A stretch of DNA of 37,861 nt from Pseudomonadota bacterium (GCA_018241725.1 JAFEDI010000141.1:1-37861), one strand, 5' to 3'; positions 24,723-35,146 are shown, counted from the stretch's first letter. A program made the numbers and translations. Notes: a model not told the origin generated them from the sequence alone.

Positions 24723-27700
24723 ATGTCCCGCTTCTTCATAGACCGGCCCATCTTCGCGTGGGTCATTGCGATCGTCATCATGCTCGCCGGCGTGCTGGCG
24801 ATCCGCACGCTGCCAATCTCCCAATACCCGCCGATCGCCCCGCCCGCGGTGTCGATCAGCGCGACCTACCCCGGCGCGTCCGCCAAGACCTTGGAAGACA
24901 CCGTCACCCAGGTGATCGAGCAGAAGATGAAGGGCATCGACCACCTGACCTACATGTCGTCGGCCAGCGACTCGTCGGGCTCGGTGACGATCACCCTGAC
25001 CTTCGACGCCGGCACCGACCCGGATATCGCCCAGGTGCAGGTGCAGAACAAGCTGGCGCTGGCCACCCCGCTGCTGCCGCAGGAAGTGCAGAAGCAGGGC
25101 GTGCAGGTCGCCAAGGCCACCACCAACTTCCTGATGGTGGTCGGTTTCGTCTCCGAAGACGGCAGCCTCAGCGACATCGACCTGGGTGACTACGTCGCCT
25201 CCAACGTGCAGGACATCGTCTCGCGCATCAACGGCGTCGGCGAGACCCAGCTGTTCGGCAGCAAGTACGCGATGCGCATCTGGCTCGATCCGGCCAAGCT
25301 GCACAACTACAAGCTGACCCCGGCCGACATCAGCGCCGCGATCACCGCGCAGAACGCCCAGGTCTCCGCTGGTCAGCTCGGTGGCATGCCGTCGCCGAAG
25401 GGCCAGCGCCTCAACGCGACGATCACCGCCCAGAGCCGCCTGCAGACGCCCGAGCAGTTCGGCGCGATTCTGCTGCGCACCACCGCCGACGGCGCCTCCG
25501 TGCGCCTGCGCGACGTGGCGCGCATCGAGCTGGGCGGCGAATCCTACGACGTGGTGGCGCGCTACAACGGCAAGCCAGCTACCGGCCTGGCGATCAAGCT
25601 GGCCACCGGCGCCAACGCGCTGGATACCGCCGATGCGGTGAAGGCCAAGCTGCACGAGCTGACCAAGTTCTTCCCGCCGGGCGTGAAGGCGGTGACGCCC
25701 TACGACACCACGCCCTTCGTGAAGGTCTCCATCGAAGAGGTCGTGAAGACCCTGGTGGAAGCCATCGCGCTGGTCTTCCTGGTGATGTACCTGTTCCTGC
25801 AGAACTTCCGCGCCACGCTGATCCCCACCATCGCGGTACCGGTGGTGCTGCTCGGCACCTTCGGCGTGCTCGCCGCGGCCGGCTTCTCGATCAACACGCT
25901 GACCATGTTCGGCGTGGTGCTGGCCATCGGTCTGCTGGTGGACGATGCCATCGTGGTCGTCGAGAACGTCGAGCGGGTGATGAGCGAGGAAGGTCTGTCG
26001 CCGAAGGAGGCGACCCGCAAGTCGATGAACCAGATCACCGGCGCGCTGATCGGCATCGCGCTGGTGCTGTCGGCGGTGTTCGTGCCGATGGCCTTCTTCG
26101 GCGGTTCCACCGGCGTCATCTACCGCCAGTTCTCGATCACCATCGTGTCGTCGATGGTGCTGTCGGTGGTGGTGGCGCTGATCCTCACGCCGGCCCTCTG
26201 CGCAACCTTGCTGAAGCCGGTGGCCCAGGGCCACACGGCCGGCGAGGGCGGCCTGCTGGGCGGCTTCTTCGGCTGGTTCAACCGCGCCTTCGAGCGCAGC
26301 AACGCCGGCAGCCGCTCCGTCGTCGCCCGCATGCTGGGCAGCAGCAAGCGCTACCTGGTGATATACGCACTGATCGTGGTCGGCATGGGCGCGCTGTTCC
26401 TGCGCCTGCCAACCGCCTTCCTGCCGGAAGAAGACCAGGGCTTCCTGATGTCCCAGGTGATCCTGCCGGCCGGCTCCACCGCAGAAAGCACGCTGGCGGT
26501 GATGGAGAAGGTCGAGCACCACTTCATGGAAGACCAGAAGGAGGCCGTGGAGTCCATCTTCACCGTCACCGGCTTCAGCTTCGCCGGCAGCGGCCAGAAC
26601 AACGGGATCGCCTTCATCAACCTGAAGGACTGGAGCGAGCGCAAGCGCCCCGACCTGAAAGTGACGGCGGTGGCCGGCAAGGCGATGGGTTATTTCTCGA
26701 CCTTCCGCAACGCGATGGCCTTCGCCTTCGCGCCGCCGGCGGTGGTCGAGCTGGGCAACGCCAGCGGTTTCGACTTCCAGCTGCAGGACCGCGCCGGCCT
26801 CGGCCACCAGGCCCTGATCGACGCCCGCAACCAGCTGCTCGGCATGGCGTCTCAGAATCCGCTGCTGGTCGGCGTGCGCCCCAACGGCCAGGACGACACC
26901 CCCGAGTACAAACTCGACATCGATCATGCCAAGGCCGGCGCACTGGGTCTTTCGCTGGCCGACATCAACAACGCCCTGCAGACCGCTTGGGGCAGTTCCT
27001 ACGTCAATGACTTCATCGACAAGGGCCGCGTCAAGCGGGTCTACCTGCAGGGCGACGCGTCGGCGCGCATGCAGCCGGAAGACCTGAACAAGTGGTACGT
27101 GCGCAACGGCAACGGCGACATGGTGCCCTTCTCGTCCTTCGCGTCGGCCCACTGGACCTACGGCTCGCCGCGCCTGGAGCGCTACAACGGCCTGCCGTCG
27201 GCGGAGATCATGGGTTCCGCGGCGCCCGGCCACAGTACCGGCGAGGCGATGGCGGCCATGGAAGACATGGCGTCCAGGCTGCCGGACGGCATCGGCTTCG
27301 AATGGACCGGCCTGTCCTACCAGGAGCGTCTGTCCGGCTCCCAGGCGCCGGCCCTGTACGCGATCTCGCTGCTGGTGGTGTTCCTGTGCCTGGCCGCGCT
27401 GTATGAAAGCTGGTCCATCCCGTTCGCGGTGATGCTGGTGGTGCCGCTGGGGATCATCGGCGCGCTGCTGGCGGCGATGATGCGCGGGCTGTCCAACGAC
27501 GTGTATTTCCAGGTCGGCCTGCTGATGACCATCGGCCTGTCGGCGAAGAACGCGATCCTGATCGTCGAATTCGCCAAGGAGCAGATGGAGCACGGCAAGG
27601 GCCTCATCGACGCGACGCTGGAGGCGGTGCGCCTGCGCCTGCGCCCGATCGTCATGACCTCGCTGGCCTTCATCCTCGGCGTGCTGCCGCTGGCCCTCTC

Positions 27701-27887
27701 CAACGGCGCCGGTTCCGGGGCGCAGAACGCCATCGGCACCGGCGTGATCGGCGGCATGCTGTCCGCCACCGTGCTGGCCGTGCTGTTCGTGCCGCTGTTC
27801 TTCGTGGCCGTGCGGCGGGTGTTCAAGGGCAAGACTGCCACGGACGCCGCCCCGGCCGAACCCATCCCCGCCCAGGAGGTGCGCTGA
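24723..27887 (+). CDS. HAE1-family RND multidrug efflux pump (MexB/AcrB/TtgB type)
   Basis: This 1054-residue trimeric proton/drug antiporter captures hydrophobic drugs from the periplasm and the inner-membrane leaflet. The start [20 protein letters not shown] and the N-terminal TM helix are standard. The proton-relay aspartates are D407 and D408 ([13 protein letters not shown]), and the matching Lys is K942 ([13 protein letters not shown]), so it should be active. The FGGSTG-containing loop and the C-terminal TM set are intact. The length equals that of AcrB-like pumps (~1050). The next gene begins 1 bp after its stop, so adaptor, pump and channel are cotranscribed. An own outer-membrane gene in the operon resembles MexAB-OprM and TtgABC more than E. 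coli AcrAB. Confidence 0.97.
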   Translation: MSRFFIDRPIFAWVIAIVIMLAGVLAIRTLPISQYPPIAPPAVSISATYPGASAKTLEDTVTQVIEQKMKGIDHLTYMSSASDSSGSVTITLTFDAGTDPDIAQVQVQNKLALATPLLPQEVQKQGVQVAKATTNFLMVVGFVSEDGSLSDIDLGDYVASNVQDIVSRINGVGETQLFGSKYAMRIWLDPAKLHNYKLTPADISAAITAQNAQVSAGQLGGMPSPKGQRLNATITAQSRLQTPEQFGAILLRTTADGASVRLRDVARIELGGESYDVVARYNGKPATGLAIKLATGANALDTADAVKAKLHELTKFFPPGVKAVTPYDTTPFVKVSIEEVVKTLVEAIALVFLVMYLFLQNFRATLIPTIAVPVVLLGTFGVLAAAGFSINTLTMFGVVLAIGLLVDDAIVVVENVERVMSEEGLSPKEATRKSMNQITGALIGIALVLSAVFVPMAFFGGSTGVIYRQFSITIVSSMVLSVVVALILTPALCATLLKPVAQGHTAGEGGLLGGFFGWFNRAFERSNAGSRSVVARMLGSSKRYLVIYALIVVGMGALFLRLPTAFLPEEDQGFLMSQVILPAGSTAESTLAVMEKVEHHFMEDQKEAVESIFTVTGFSFAGSGQNNGIAFINLKDWSERKRPDLKVTAVAGKAMGYFSTFRNAMAFAFAPPAVVELGNASGFDFQLQDRAGLGHQALIDARNQLLGMASQNPLLVGVRPNGQDDTPEYKLDIDHAKAGALGLSLADINNALQTAWGSSYVNDFIDKGRVKRVYLQGDASARMQPEDLNKWYVRNGNGDMVPFSSFASAHWTYGSPRLERYNGLPSAEIMGSAAPGHSTGEAMAAMEDMASRLPDGIGFEWTGLSYQERLSGSQAPALYAISLLVVFLCLAALYESWSIPFAVMLVVPLGIIGALLAAMMRGLSNDVYFQVGLLMTIGLSAKNAILIVEFAKEQMEHGKGLIDATLEAVRLRLRPIVMTSLAFILGVLPLALSNGAGSGAQNAIGTGVIGGMLSATVLAVLFVPLFFVAVRRVFKGKTATDAAPAEPIPAQEVR

Positions 27888-27888
27888 G

Positions 27889-29286
27889 ATGCCCCGCATG
27901 ACTCTTCTCGCCGCGGCGCTGGCTTCCGCCGTGCTGGCCGGCTGCGCCACGCTGGCTCCCGACTACGCCAGGCCGGCCGCGCCGGTGCCGCAGCAATGGC
28001 CGGTCGACGCAGGGGCCACCGGCACCGCCGCGGCCGACATCGGCTGGCAGGACTTCTTCACCGATGCCCGCCTGCGCCAGCTCATCGCGCTGGCCCTGGA
28101 CAACAACCGGGATCTCCGCGTCGCCGCCCTCAACATCGAGAAGGCCCGCGCCCAGTACCAGATCCAGCGCGCCGACCTGTTCCCGACCGTGCAGGCGACG
28201 GCCGGTGGCACCGGCCAGCGTACGCCGGCCAGCCTGTCCACCACCGGCCAGGCGATGACCACCCACCAGTACACCGCCGGCCTCGGCTTCGCGTCCTACG
28301 AGCTGGACTTCTTCGGCCGCATCCGCAGCCTCAAGGACCAGGCCCTGTACCAGTTCCTCGGCACCGAGGAGGCCCGGCGCAGCGCGCAGATCAGCCTGGT
28401 GGCCGAGGTCGCCAGCGCCTACCTGACGCTGGTCGCCGACAACGAGCGCCTGAAGCTGGCCGAGGAAACCCGTGTCAGCCAGCAGAGCTCCTACGACCTC
28501 ACCAAGCGCCGCTTCGAACTCGGCAGCGCGTCCGAGCTGGACCTGCGCCAGGCCCAGACCAGCGTCGACTCGGCGCGCGTGGACGTGGCCCGCTACACCG
28601 GTCAGCTGGCCCAGGACCGCAACGCGCTGGCGCTGCTGCTCGGCGGGCCGCTGCCCGACGAGCTGGCCCAGCCGGGCGAACTGGGCAGCGTCTCGGCGCT
28701 GGCCGGCGTGCCCGACGGCGTGCCGGCGGACGTGCTGCAGCGGCGCCCCGACGTGCTGCAGGCGGAACGCGCGCTGCAGGCCGCCAACGCCAACATCGGC
28801 GCCGCGCGGGCGGCCTACTTCCCGAGCATCACGCTGACCGCCAAGGGCGGTGTGGCCAGCAGCCAGCTGTCCGACCTGTTCAAGGGCGGTGCCGGCAGCT
28901 GGAGCTTCGCGCCGCAGATCAGCCTGCCCATCTTCGACGCCGGGCGGATCAGCGCCAACCTCAAGGTGGCCGAGACGGACCGGGCGATCAGCCTGGCCCA
29001 GTACGAGAAGGCCGTGCAGACGGCCTTCCGCGAAGCCGCCGATGCGCTGTCGCTGCGTACGCCGCTGGAAGGCCAGCTGGCCGCCCAGCAATCCCTCGTC
29101 GATGCCACCGCGGCCAGCTACCGGCTGTCCAAGGCGCGCTTCGACAAGGGCGTGGACAGCTACCTGGCGGTGCTCGACTCCCAGCGCGCCCAGTACAGCG
29201 CCGAGCAGAGCCTGATCACCGTCCGGCTGGCCGGGTTGAGCAACCAGGTAACCCTGTACAAGGTGCTCGGCGGCGGCGCGAAGTAA
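27889..29286 (+). CDS. Outer-membrane efflux channel lipoprotein (OprM/TtgC type)
   Basis: This 465-residue TolC-family channel of the NodT subfamily has a lipobox L-A-G-C (in [16 protein letters not shown]). Two OEP repeats are visible by their helical and strand elements ([20 protein letters not shown], then [17 protein letters not shown] in the first; [19 protein letters not shown], then [16 protein letters not shown] in the second). It forms the trimeric duct through the outer membrane, docking on the adaptor. The AGGAGG ribosome site is inside the end of the pump gene. It ends only 3 bp from the convergent HxlR regulator, with no terminator seen between them. Confidence 0.96.
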   Translation: MPRMTLLAAALASAVLAGCATLAPDYARPAAPVPQQWPVDAGATGTAAADIGWQDFFTDARLRQLIALALDNNRDLRVAALNIEKARAQYQIQRADLFPTVQATAGGTGQRTPASLSTTGQAMTTHQYTAGLGFASYELDFFGRIRSLKDQALYQFLGTEEARRSAQISLVAEVASAYLTLVADNERLKLAEETRVSQQSSYDLTKRRFELGSASELDLRQAQTSVDSARVDVARYTGQLAQDRNALALLLGGPLPDELAQPGELGSVSALAGVPDGVPADVLQRRPDVLQAERALQAANANIGAARAAYFPSITLTAKGGVASSQLSDLFKGGAGSWSFAPQISLPIFDAGRISANLKVAETDRAISLAQYEKAVQTAFREAADALSLRTPLEGQLAAQQSLVDATAASYRLSKARFDKGVDSYLAVLDSQRAQYSAEQSLITVRLAGLSNQVTLYKVLGGGAK

Positions 29287-29289
29287 GTC

Positions 29290-29718
29290 TCAGGCCGTCA
29301 CTTCACTTTCCTGGCCCGCCCGCGCCTGCTGGGCGGCCAGGATTTCCGGCAGGTTCAGCTCGATCCAGTCGGCCAGCGCCTCGACCTTGCGGCCGATCTG
29401 CTCGCCCAGCGGCGTCAGCGTGTATTCCACGTGGGGCGGCACGACCGGGTAGGAGACCCGCGCGACGAAGCCGTCGCTCTCCAGCTGCTGCAGCGTCTGC
29501 GCCAGCATCTTTTCGCTGATCCCGTTCACCTTGCGGCGCAGGTCGCTGAAGCGGTGCATGCCGCTGAGCAGGCCGACCAGCAGCAGCACGCCCCAGCGGC
29601 TGGTCACGTGCTTCAGCACCTCGCGGGACGGACACTTCTCGGCGAACACGTCGCCGCGCCGCATCATCTCGGCCAGGGTCGGGCGGGCCTCGGCCCCGTC
29701 GTCGTGGTCTGTGTTCAT
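29290..29718 (-). CDS. qorR: HxlR-family redox-responsive regulator (QorR/YtfH type)
   Basis: This 142-residue winged-helix regulator has the HxlR core (CPSREVLKHVTSRWGVLLLV, then RFSDLRRKVNGISEKMLAQT, the recognition region) and a C-terminal dimer helix (KVEALADWIELNLPEILAAQ). A Cys near the N-terminus (in AEKCPSRE) is the residue that senses quinone or thiol stress in YodB/QorR members. It is divergent from a QorB-type reductase as in E. coli ytfH-ytfG. The 91-bp gap holds an inverted repeat. The name is by synteny and family; other HxlR roles remain possible. Confidence 0.8.
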   Translation of the reverse strand: MNTDHDDGAEARPTLAEMMRRGDVFAEKCPSREVLKHVTSRWGVLLLVGLLSGMHRFSDLRRKVNGISEKMLAQTLQQLESDGFVARVSYPVVPPHVEYTLTPLGEQIGRKVEALADWIELNLPEILAAQQARAGQESEVTA

Positions 29719-29733
29719 GATGGCACTTACCTT

Positions 29734-29751
29734 TTAGTGCGTACTTACTAA
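29734..29751. promoter_or_regulatory. Inverted repeat TTAGT-8-ACTAA, likely QorR operator
   Basis: Five-base perfect arms lie in the AT-rich gap of the divergent regulator/reductase pair; a further AGTTAGTTAG follows at once. Spacing and position fit an HxlR dimer site overlapping both promoters. Confidence 0.55.
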
Positions 29752-29809
29752 AAGTTAGTTAGGCGGATATTCTGCCGCTTCCTCTCCCCAAGATAAAGGA
29801 AGTCGCATC

Positions 29810-30661
29810 ATGATCGTCGTTACCGGCGCCTCCGGCCAGCTCGGCCGCCTCGTCATCGAAAACCTCCTGCAGACCGTTCCCGCCGGCGAGATCGTCGCCG
29901 CCGTGCGCACGCCGGCCAAGGTGGCCGACCTCGCCGCCCGCGGCGTGCAGGTTCGCGAGGCCGATTACAACCGTCCCGAAACCCTCGACAGCGCCTTTGC
30001 CGGCGCCGACAAGCTGCTGTTGATCTCCTCCAGCGAAGTGGGCAGCCGCCTGCCCCAGCACCGCGCGGTGATCGACGCCGCCAAGCGCGCCAAGGTCGGC
30101 CTGATCGCCTACACCAGCTTGCTGCACGCCGACAGTTCGCCGCTGCCGCTGGCCGTCGAACACAAGGCCACCGAACAGCTCATCGCCGAAGCCGGCCTGC
30201 CGGCGGTCATCCTGCGCAACGGCTGGTACACCGAGAACTACCTCGCCAGCATCCCGCCCGCGCTGCAATACGGCGTGGTGCTCGGCAGCGCCGGCGAAGG
30301 ACGTATCGCCTCCGCCGCCCGTGCCGACTACGCCGCCGCTGCAGCCGCCGTCCTCACCCGTGACGGTCAGGCCGGCAAGGTCTATGAACTGGCCGGCGAC
30401 GAGTCTTACACGCTGGCCGAGCTGGCCGCCGAGATCGCCCGCCAGTTCGGCAAGGCGGTGGCCTACCAGAACCTGCCCGAAGCCGACTTCAAGGCCGCGC
30501 TGCTCGGCGCCGGCCTGCCGGAAGGCCTCGCCGCGCTGCTGGCCGAGTCCGACATCGGCGCCTCCAAGGGCGGCCTGTTCGACGACAGCCACCAGCTCAG
30601 CCAGCTGATCGGCCGCCCGACCGCTGGCCTGGCAAGCCTGGTCAAGGCCGCGCTGCAATAA
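29810..30661 (+). CDS. qorB: NAD(P)H:quinone oxidoreductase, QorB/YtfG type (NmrA-like SDR)
   Basis: This 283-residue atypical short-chain dehydrogenase starts with the nucleotide-binding motif M-I-V-V-T-G-A-S-G-Q-L-G (G-x-x-G-x-x-G). It shows EADYNRPETLDSAFAGADKL, the Y-T-S-L-L-H-A-D-S-S segment and VILRNGWYTENYLASIPPAL, all matching QorB (E. coli YtfG, 286 residues). It reduces quinones with NADPH and guards against redox cycling. The ribosome site AAGGAA lies 8 nt before the ATG. It is divergent from its presumed repressor QorR, and a perfect 8-bp hairpin follows its stop. Confidence 0.88.
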   Translation: MIVVTGASGQLGRLVIENLLQTVPAGEIVAAVRTPAKVADLAARGVQVREADYNRPETLDSAFAGADKLLLISSSEVGSRLPQHRAVIDAAKRAKVGLIAYTSLLHADSSPLPLAVEHKATEQLIAEAGLPAVILRNGWYTENYLASIPPALQYGVVLGSAGEGRIASAARADYAAAAAAVLTRDGQAGKVYELAGDESYTLAELAAEIARQFGKAVAYQNLPEADFKAALLGAGLPEGLAALLAESDIGASKGGLFDDSHQLSQLIGRPTAGLASLVKAALQ

Positions 30662-30670
30662 GCCGCGTCG

Positions 30671-30694
30671 CGGGCCGGTGTCCGCGCCGGCCCG
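30671..30694. terminator. Putative bidirectional terminator, 8-bp perfect stem
   Basis: CGGGCCGG pairs with CCGGCCCG around an 8-nt loop, between the qorB stop and the stop of the convergent PepSY gene, leaving only a few bases outside the hairpin. No T-run is present. Confidence 0.5.
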
Positions 30695-32350
30695 TCAGCG
30701 CGGTGTTTGCACCGACGGCACGCCGGCCGCCGGCTTGGCTTGGACGCCGCTGGCGGACCACACGCTGTCCGGCGTCCCATAGCGGACGCGCCGCGCGGTG
30801 GCGCGGGCCATCCACGCAAAGGCCCCGGCACCGGCGAGCGCCGTGGCATCCACACCCAGACTTGCCGCCGAGCCGTGCGCCCACAGGCCCAGGGACGGCA
30901 GGCTCCACGCCAGCAGCGAGGTGAGCGGAATGGCTGCGGTGAGCGCCGCCGCCAGCCACAGAAGATGGACCGACGCGCGTGCCGCACCGCGCAGGAAGGC
31001 CCAGCCGATGCTGGCGAAGAAGGCCCCGTAATACAGTGCAGGCAGCCAGGCGTTCGTATCGCCGGCCAGGCCGTGCAGCCATTTACTACCGACGATCGCC
31101 AGCGAGACACCGCACACGCAGCCCAGGCAGACGCCGACGGTGGCGGCGGCCATCAGGCGCACATCCAGCCGCTGCACGGGCAGTTCCCCGCCCTGGCGTG
31201 CCTGCTTCTTGCGGCGGCTCTCGACCCACAGCAGGTTTCCGCTATAGAACAGCCAGGCGCCGGCCAGGCCGAGCAGGAAGTACATCCACTGCACCGGCGT
31301 GCCGCCGAAGGCCGCCATGTGCAGGGCGAAGAAGCTGCTGATGAACAGGTTCGGTGTGCTCTGCCGGCCGGGCAGGAAATCGCTGCCGACCACCTTGCCG
31401 CTGTAGGGATCGACCGCCGCAAACCCGCCCCGCGCCCGCGGCGAGACGGCCGCCGCGTCCTTGCCCCATACCCGCACCACCGCGCGCGGCCCGGTGGCCT
31501 GCTGGTACTGCAGCAGGGTGGGCTCGAAGCCGGGCGCCTGTTCCCGCACCCGGGCCAGGATCTCCAGCGGAGGCAGCATCGTCGCCGGATCGCGTTCGGC
31601 GGCGCCGGGCGCCGGACGCGGCCGCTGAAAGGCGGTCGACCACTTGCCGTCGTGCAGCAGCCTGTCCTGCACCGCATAGATGCCGTCGTGATAGGCGAAG
31701 ACCACCGCCGTCAGCGCCATAACCAGATGGAAGGGCAGACTGACGATGCCCACCACGTTGTGGGCGTCCAGCCACATGCGCTTCAGGTTCTTGCCGACCC
31801 GCAGCGCGAAGAAATCCTTGACCAGCGACGGCAGCAGCACCACCACGCCGGACACCAGCGCCAGCGCGTAGAGGGTCGCGATGACGCCCATCACCCAGCG
31901 ATTCGGATCGCTATCCACCGGCAGGCCGACGACGCGGTGCAGCGTGTCGATGAAGGCCGCCAGCCGCGACGGATGGGTCTCCGTCACCTGCGCCGCGCCG
32001 TGCGCATCCAGCGTCGCCGCGTAGTGGCGGACCTGGCTGCCGTCGTGCTCGTCGGCGTCCGGGCTGCGTACCTGCCAGCCCAGGCGGGCCGGCACGTCCT
32101 CGGCGTCCTGCACGTAGAGGGTGAAGTCTTTGGCCGCGTCCGGATGCGCGGCCAGGGTCTTGACGATCAGCTGCTGCGCGTCCGCCAGCGCCACCGGGCG
32201 GACTTCACCCGGCGGCGAGGCCCAGCGCGTCAGCGGCTCCTTGAAGACGGTCAGGGCGCCGGCATAGAAGGCGATGAACAAGGCCATCCCGGCGACGATG
32301 CCGGTCCACGTATGGACCGCCTTGTAGATGCGGACGAACTCGCTTCTCAT
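30695..32350 (-). CDS. PepSY-associated transmembrane protein, likely siderophore-iron reductase
   Basis: This 551-residue inner-membrane protein has a first TM helix (AVHTWTGIVAGMALFIAFY), a PepSY-like periplasmic region, further TM helices (LVSGVVVLLPSLVKDFFAL, IVSLPFHLVMALTAVVFAYH) and four or more C-terminal TM helices. Conserved membrane His residues (in YKAVHTW, LDAHNVVG, LHMAAFGG) suit haem or iron binding. Related proteins accompany TonB siderophore receptors and are thought to reduce ferric siderophores. It is the last gene of the receptor-DUF3325-DUF3649 operon. The start MRSEFVRIYKAVH at 32350 is preferred to the open frame above it. The reductase role is inferred from context. Confidence 0.85.
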   Translation of the reverse strand: MRSEFVRIYKAVHTWTGIVAGMALFIAFYAGALTVFKEPLTRWASPPGEVRPVALADAQQLIVKTLAAHPDAAKDFTLYVQDAEDVPARLGWQVRSPDADEHDGSQVRHYAATLDAHGAAQVTETHPSRLAAFIDTLHRVVGLPVDSDPNRWVMGVIATLYALALVSGVVVLLPSLVKDFFALRVGKNLKRMWLDAHNVVGIVSLPFHLVMALTAVVFAYHDGIYAVQDRLLHDGKWSTAFQRPRPAPGAAERDPATMLPPLEILARVREQAPGFEPTLLQYQQATGPRAVVRVWGKDAAAVSPRARGGFAAVDPYSGKVVGSDFLPGRQSTPNLFISSFFALHMAAFGGTPVQWMYFLLGLAGAWLFYSGNLLWVESRRKKQARQGGELPVQRLDVRLMAAATVGVCLGCVCGVSLAIVGSKWLHGLAGDTNAWLPALYYGAFFASIGWAFLRGAARASVHLLWLAAALTAAIPLTSLLAWSLPSLGLWAHGSAASLGVDATALAGAGAFAWMARATARRVRYGTPDSVWSASGVQAKPAAGVPSVQTPR

Positions 32351-32364
32351 GATGTGATGTCCAG

Positions 32365-32655
32365 TCAGGAAAGGCGTAGCGCGGACAGGGCGCCCAGCAC
32401 CAGCGCCCCGGCGCCGCCCAGCCACAGCCAGGCGCGCAGGCCGCTGGCGAAGAAGAAGACCCCACCCAGCACGCCCAGCCAGACCGGCGGCACCATCCAC
32501 ATGGCCAGCTGCCCGCGCACGGAGAGCGGCATGTCGGCGTTGAACTGCAGGAACAGGCCGCTGCAGCCGAGCGCCAGCACGGCGCCCAGCACGAAGCCGG
32601 CGAGGGTCTTGGACAGCCAGTCGCGGCGGATCGGCGGAAGGTTCGCGGCGGCCAT
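32365..32655 (-). CDS. DUF3649-type small membrane protein
   Basis: This 96-residue protein has three hydrophobic helices (TLAGFVLGAVLALGCSGLFL, MVPPVWLGVLGGVFFFASGL, WLGGAGALVLGALSAL) after a short N-terminal IRRDWLSK motif typical of DUF3649. It lies 1 bp after DUF3325 (stop and start TGA-G-ATG) and 14 bp before the PepSY gene. In siderophore operons this trio recurs as an accessory inner-membrane unit with unknown detailed function. Confidence 0.78.
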   Translation of the reverse strand: MAAANLPPIRRDWLSKTLAGFVLGAVLALGCSGLFLQFNADMPLSVRGQLAMWMVPPVWLGVLGGVFFFASGLRAWLWLGGAGALVLGALSALRLS

Positions 32656-32656
32656 C

Positions 32657-32929
32657 TCAGCGCCCCCGCCCGCTGCCCAGCAGCGCGCCGGCATACGGCA
32701 GCACGGCGAACGCCAGCATCAGCACCACGATGAATGTGAAGGTGGCGGTAAGGGCCTGCATGTCGCGGGCCAAGGTCAGCCAGCCGGCAGCCAGCAGGGC
32801 CGCGCCGGCTATGCGCGTCGGGCGGGCCGGCCAGCGCGCAGCGAGCAGCCGCTGGTTGGGGGAGGCCAGGTAGAGGCTGGAGCAGCCGAGCAGCGCCGCG
32901 GCCAGGCCGATCAAGGTGAATGTCTGCAT
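32657..32929 (-). CDS. DUF3325-type small membrane protein
   Basis: This 90-residue protein has a Met-Gln start and three TM segments (LIGLAAALLGCSSLYLA, AGAALLAAGWLTLA, FTFIVVLMLAFAVLPYAGAL). The middle motif S-P-N-Q-R-L-L is family-like (DUF3325). It sits between the receptor gene and DUF3649 on the same strand. Its precise role in iron uptake is unknown, though conserved linkage makes involvement likely. Confidence 0.75.
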   Translation of the reverse strand: MQTFTLIGLAAALLGCSSLYLASPNQRLLAARWPARPTRIAGAALLAAGWLTLARDMQALTATFTFIVVLMLAFAVLPYAGALLGSGRGR

Positions 32930-32980
32930 GGTGAGTGTGTCGGCCGCGGGTCGACGCGGCTCGTCGAGGGCCTGGGGCCG

Positions 32981-35146
32981 TCAGAAGTCCATCGTCGCGG
33001 ACGCGGAGATCGTCCGCGGCGCGCCCAGGGTCGCAATCGAATAGCTGTCGCTGAAGCTGCCCGACCAGTAGTGCTTGTCGAACAGGTTGTTGATGTTCAC
33101 GCGCAGCACCACTTTGCGGCCGTCCATCGTCGTGGCGTAGCGCGCGCCGACGTCGAGGGTGGTCCAGCTGGGGATCTGCTGCCGGTTGGCGGCATCGAGA
33201 TACTGGCTGCCGGTGCTGACGACGCGGCCGCTGAGGGTCAGCCCGGCGAGCCACGGCGTGTCCCACTCGGTGCCCAGGTTGCCCTGCCAGCGGGGCGCGC
33301 CGATGGCCACGTTGCCGTCGTACTGGCCGTAGGCCGTCCTGGTCTGCACGCCGCGCGTATAGGTCGCGCCGCCGAGCAGGCGGACGGTACGCGTCAAGCT
33401 GCCGAAGGTGTTCCACTCCAGCCCGCGGACCCGCTTCTCGCCGTCGTCGGTGTAGGTCGGGTTGCTGCTGCTGCCGAGCGCGACCATCGAGGGCTTGGTG
33501 ATCTCGAACAGGCTGACGGTGTGGGCAAAGGCGCCGGCATCCCATTTGGCACCGGCCTCCTTCTGGTCGGTCTTGTAGGGCGCGAACACGAAGTTCCGGT
33601 TGGTCGCCAGGGTATCGGTGACCGTGTCGCCCTTGCTCAGGCCCTGCACGTAGTTGGCGTACAGCGAGACCGCCGGCCCCCACGGCTTGACGACGACCGC
33701 CAGCGCCGGCGTCACCACACTCTTGTCGTACTGGGCGCTCACCGCGCCCGTCGTGGCGTTGTAGTTGGTGGTCTTTATGCTCTGGTTGCGCAGGCCCACG
33801 GTCAGCCGGAGGCGGTCCTCCAGCAGCGACAGCGTATCGATCAGGGCCAGGCTGGACAGCGTCGTGTCGCTGGTCTTCGGCGCCACGCCCGGCGGCGTCG
33901 GCATCGCCAGCGTGGTGACCGGGTTGTAGATGTTCGACGTGGCGCTGGCCGAGTTGGTGGCCGAGCCGCTCTCCTGCTCCAGGTTGGTGGCGTGCAGGAC
34001 CAGCTCGTGGGCCACGCTGCCGGTGCCGAAGCGCGCGCGCAACCCGGCCTCGGCCGAGACGCTGTCGGTGTAGCTCCGCGTGCCGTTGGTCGCCGCGGTG
34101 AAATTGCCGTTGGCGGCGATCGTCCGCGCATGGGTGCCGTTGATGAAGCCCGCGGATTCGAAGTTCAGTACCCCGACACCAGCAAAGGCCGAAAGCTGGG
34201 GACTGAACGCGTATTCCGCGCGGGCCATCGCCGCCTTGCTCTCCAGCGAACCGCTCGCGCCGCGGAACAGATTGGTGCGCGGATCGACCGCCTTCGGCAC
34301 CGGGGTCGTGTTCTGGAACCAGTACATCGCCGGCGTGCCGCCCGCAAACGACTCCTTGCTGTAGTACGCGTCGAGGGACGCGGTCAGCGCGTCGCTGCGG
34401 TAATCCACCGCCGCAGACAGGAACTCGCGCTTCTTGGACTGGCCGTCCAGCTCCGTATCGCCGTCGCTGAAAGCCCCGTTGATGCGCACCCCCAGCGCCT
34501 TGCGCTCCCCGAAGCGGCGCCCGGCATCGATGCTGGTGCCGAACTGCCCCTCGGACTGGTAGCCCACGGACAGGCGCGTCAGGGGATCGTCGGTCGCCCG
34601 TTTCGGCACCAGGTTGATCACCCCGCCGACGCCGCCGCCCGGCGGCATCCCGCCGAACAGCGCGCTGGGGCCCTTCAGCACTTCGACCCGGTCCACGGCT
34701 TCCAGCGGCGCATGGCCCACCGGCGCCAGGCCGAACATGCCGTTGATGGCGAGGTCGGACGAATTGACGTCGAAACCGCGCACCCGGAAATTCTCATAGG
34801 CGTGGCCGTTCGATGTCGTGAAGCGCACCGAGGGATCGTTGGCCATCAGATCGTAGAGGGTCCGCGCCTGCTGGTTCGCAATCAGCTCGGCGGTATAGCT
34901 GGTGATGTTGAACGGCGTATCGATGACGTCCTGGTTGCCCAGCGCGCCCAGGCGGGCGCCTTTGGCCACCTGGCCGCCCGCGTATGGGGCCGGCGTGTCG
35001 GACGGGCGTTCCGCGCTGGCGGCAACCTTCACCGCCGGCAGCGTCGCCTCGTTTTCCGTAACTGCATTGGGAAGCGCTTGTGCCGCCGCCCAGGGGGACT
35101 GCGCAAGCATGCTCATGGCCAGCGCGAGCGGAGTCATTCGCCGCAT
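32981..35146 (-). CDS. TonB-dependent siderophore receptor
   Basis: This 721-residue outer-membrane receptor imports ferric siderophore using TonB energy. It has a signal peptide (MTPLALAMSMLAQSPWAAAQ), a plug domain (TPFNITSYTAELIANQQ, YENFRVRGFDVNSS, VDRVEVLKGPSALFGGMPPG, G-G-V-I-N-L-V-P-K) and a 22-strand-type barrel ending with a C-terminal aromatic Phe (ISASATMDF), needed for outer-membrane insertion. Residues ~38-50 could be the TonB box region (LPAVKVAASAERP), with no long N-terminal signalling domain, so no surface-signalling partner is expected. The ribosome site AGGAGA lies 6 nt before the ATG. A Fur-like box lies ~115 bp upstream. The siderophore (hydroxamate or other) cannot be told. 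Confidence 0.93.
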   Translation of the reverse strand: MRRMTPLALAMSMLAQSPWAAAQALPNAVTENEATLPAVKVAASAERPSDTPAPYAGGQVAKGARLGALGNQDVIDTPFNITSYTAELIANQQARTLYDLMANDPSVRFTTSNGHAYENFRVRGFDVNSSDLAINGMFGLAPVGHAPLEAVDRVEVLKGPSALFGGMPPGGGVGGVINLVPKRATDDPLTRLSVGYQSEGQFGTSIDAGRRFGERKALGVRINGAFSDGDTELDGQSKKREFLSAAVDYRSDALTASLDAYYSKESFAGGTPAMYWFQNTTPVPKAVDPRTNLFRGASGSLESKAAMARAEYAFSPQLSAFAGVGVLNFESAGFINGTHARTIAANGNFTAATNGTRSYTDSVSAEAGLRARFGTGSVAHELVLHATNLEQESGSATNSASATSNIYNPVTTLAMPTPPGVAPKTSDTTLSSLALIDTLSLLEDRLRLTVGLRNQSIKTTNYNATTGAVSAQYDKSVVTPALAVVVKPWGPAVSLYANYVQGLSKGDTVTDTLATNRNFVFAPYKTDQKEAGAKWDAGAFAHTVSLFEITKPSMVALGSSSNPTYTDDGEKRVRGLEWNTFGSLTRTVRLLGGATYTRGVQTRTAYGQYDGNVAIGAPRWQGNLGTEWDTPWLAGLTLSGRVVSTGSQYLDAANRQQIPSWTTLDVGARYATTMDGRKVVLRVNINNLFDKHYWSGSFSDSYSIATLGAPRTISASATMDF

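Noticed and set aside
23424-27950. Open frame of about 1500 codons on the minus strand antisense to the RND operon, and similar long frames at 30707-35167 (+) and 1932-3518 (+)
   Set aside because: They are His/Arg/Gly/Asp-rich translations typical of the opposite strand of GC-rich genes, with no domains, and they run opposite well-identified genes.
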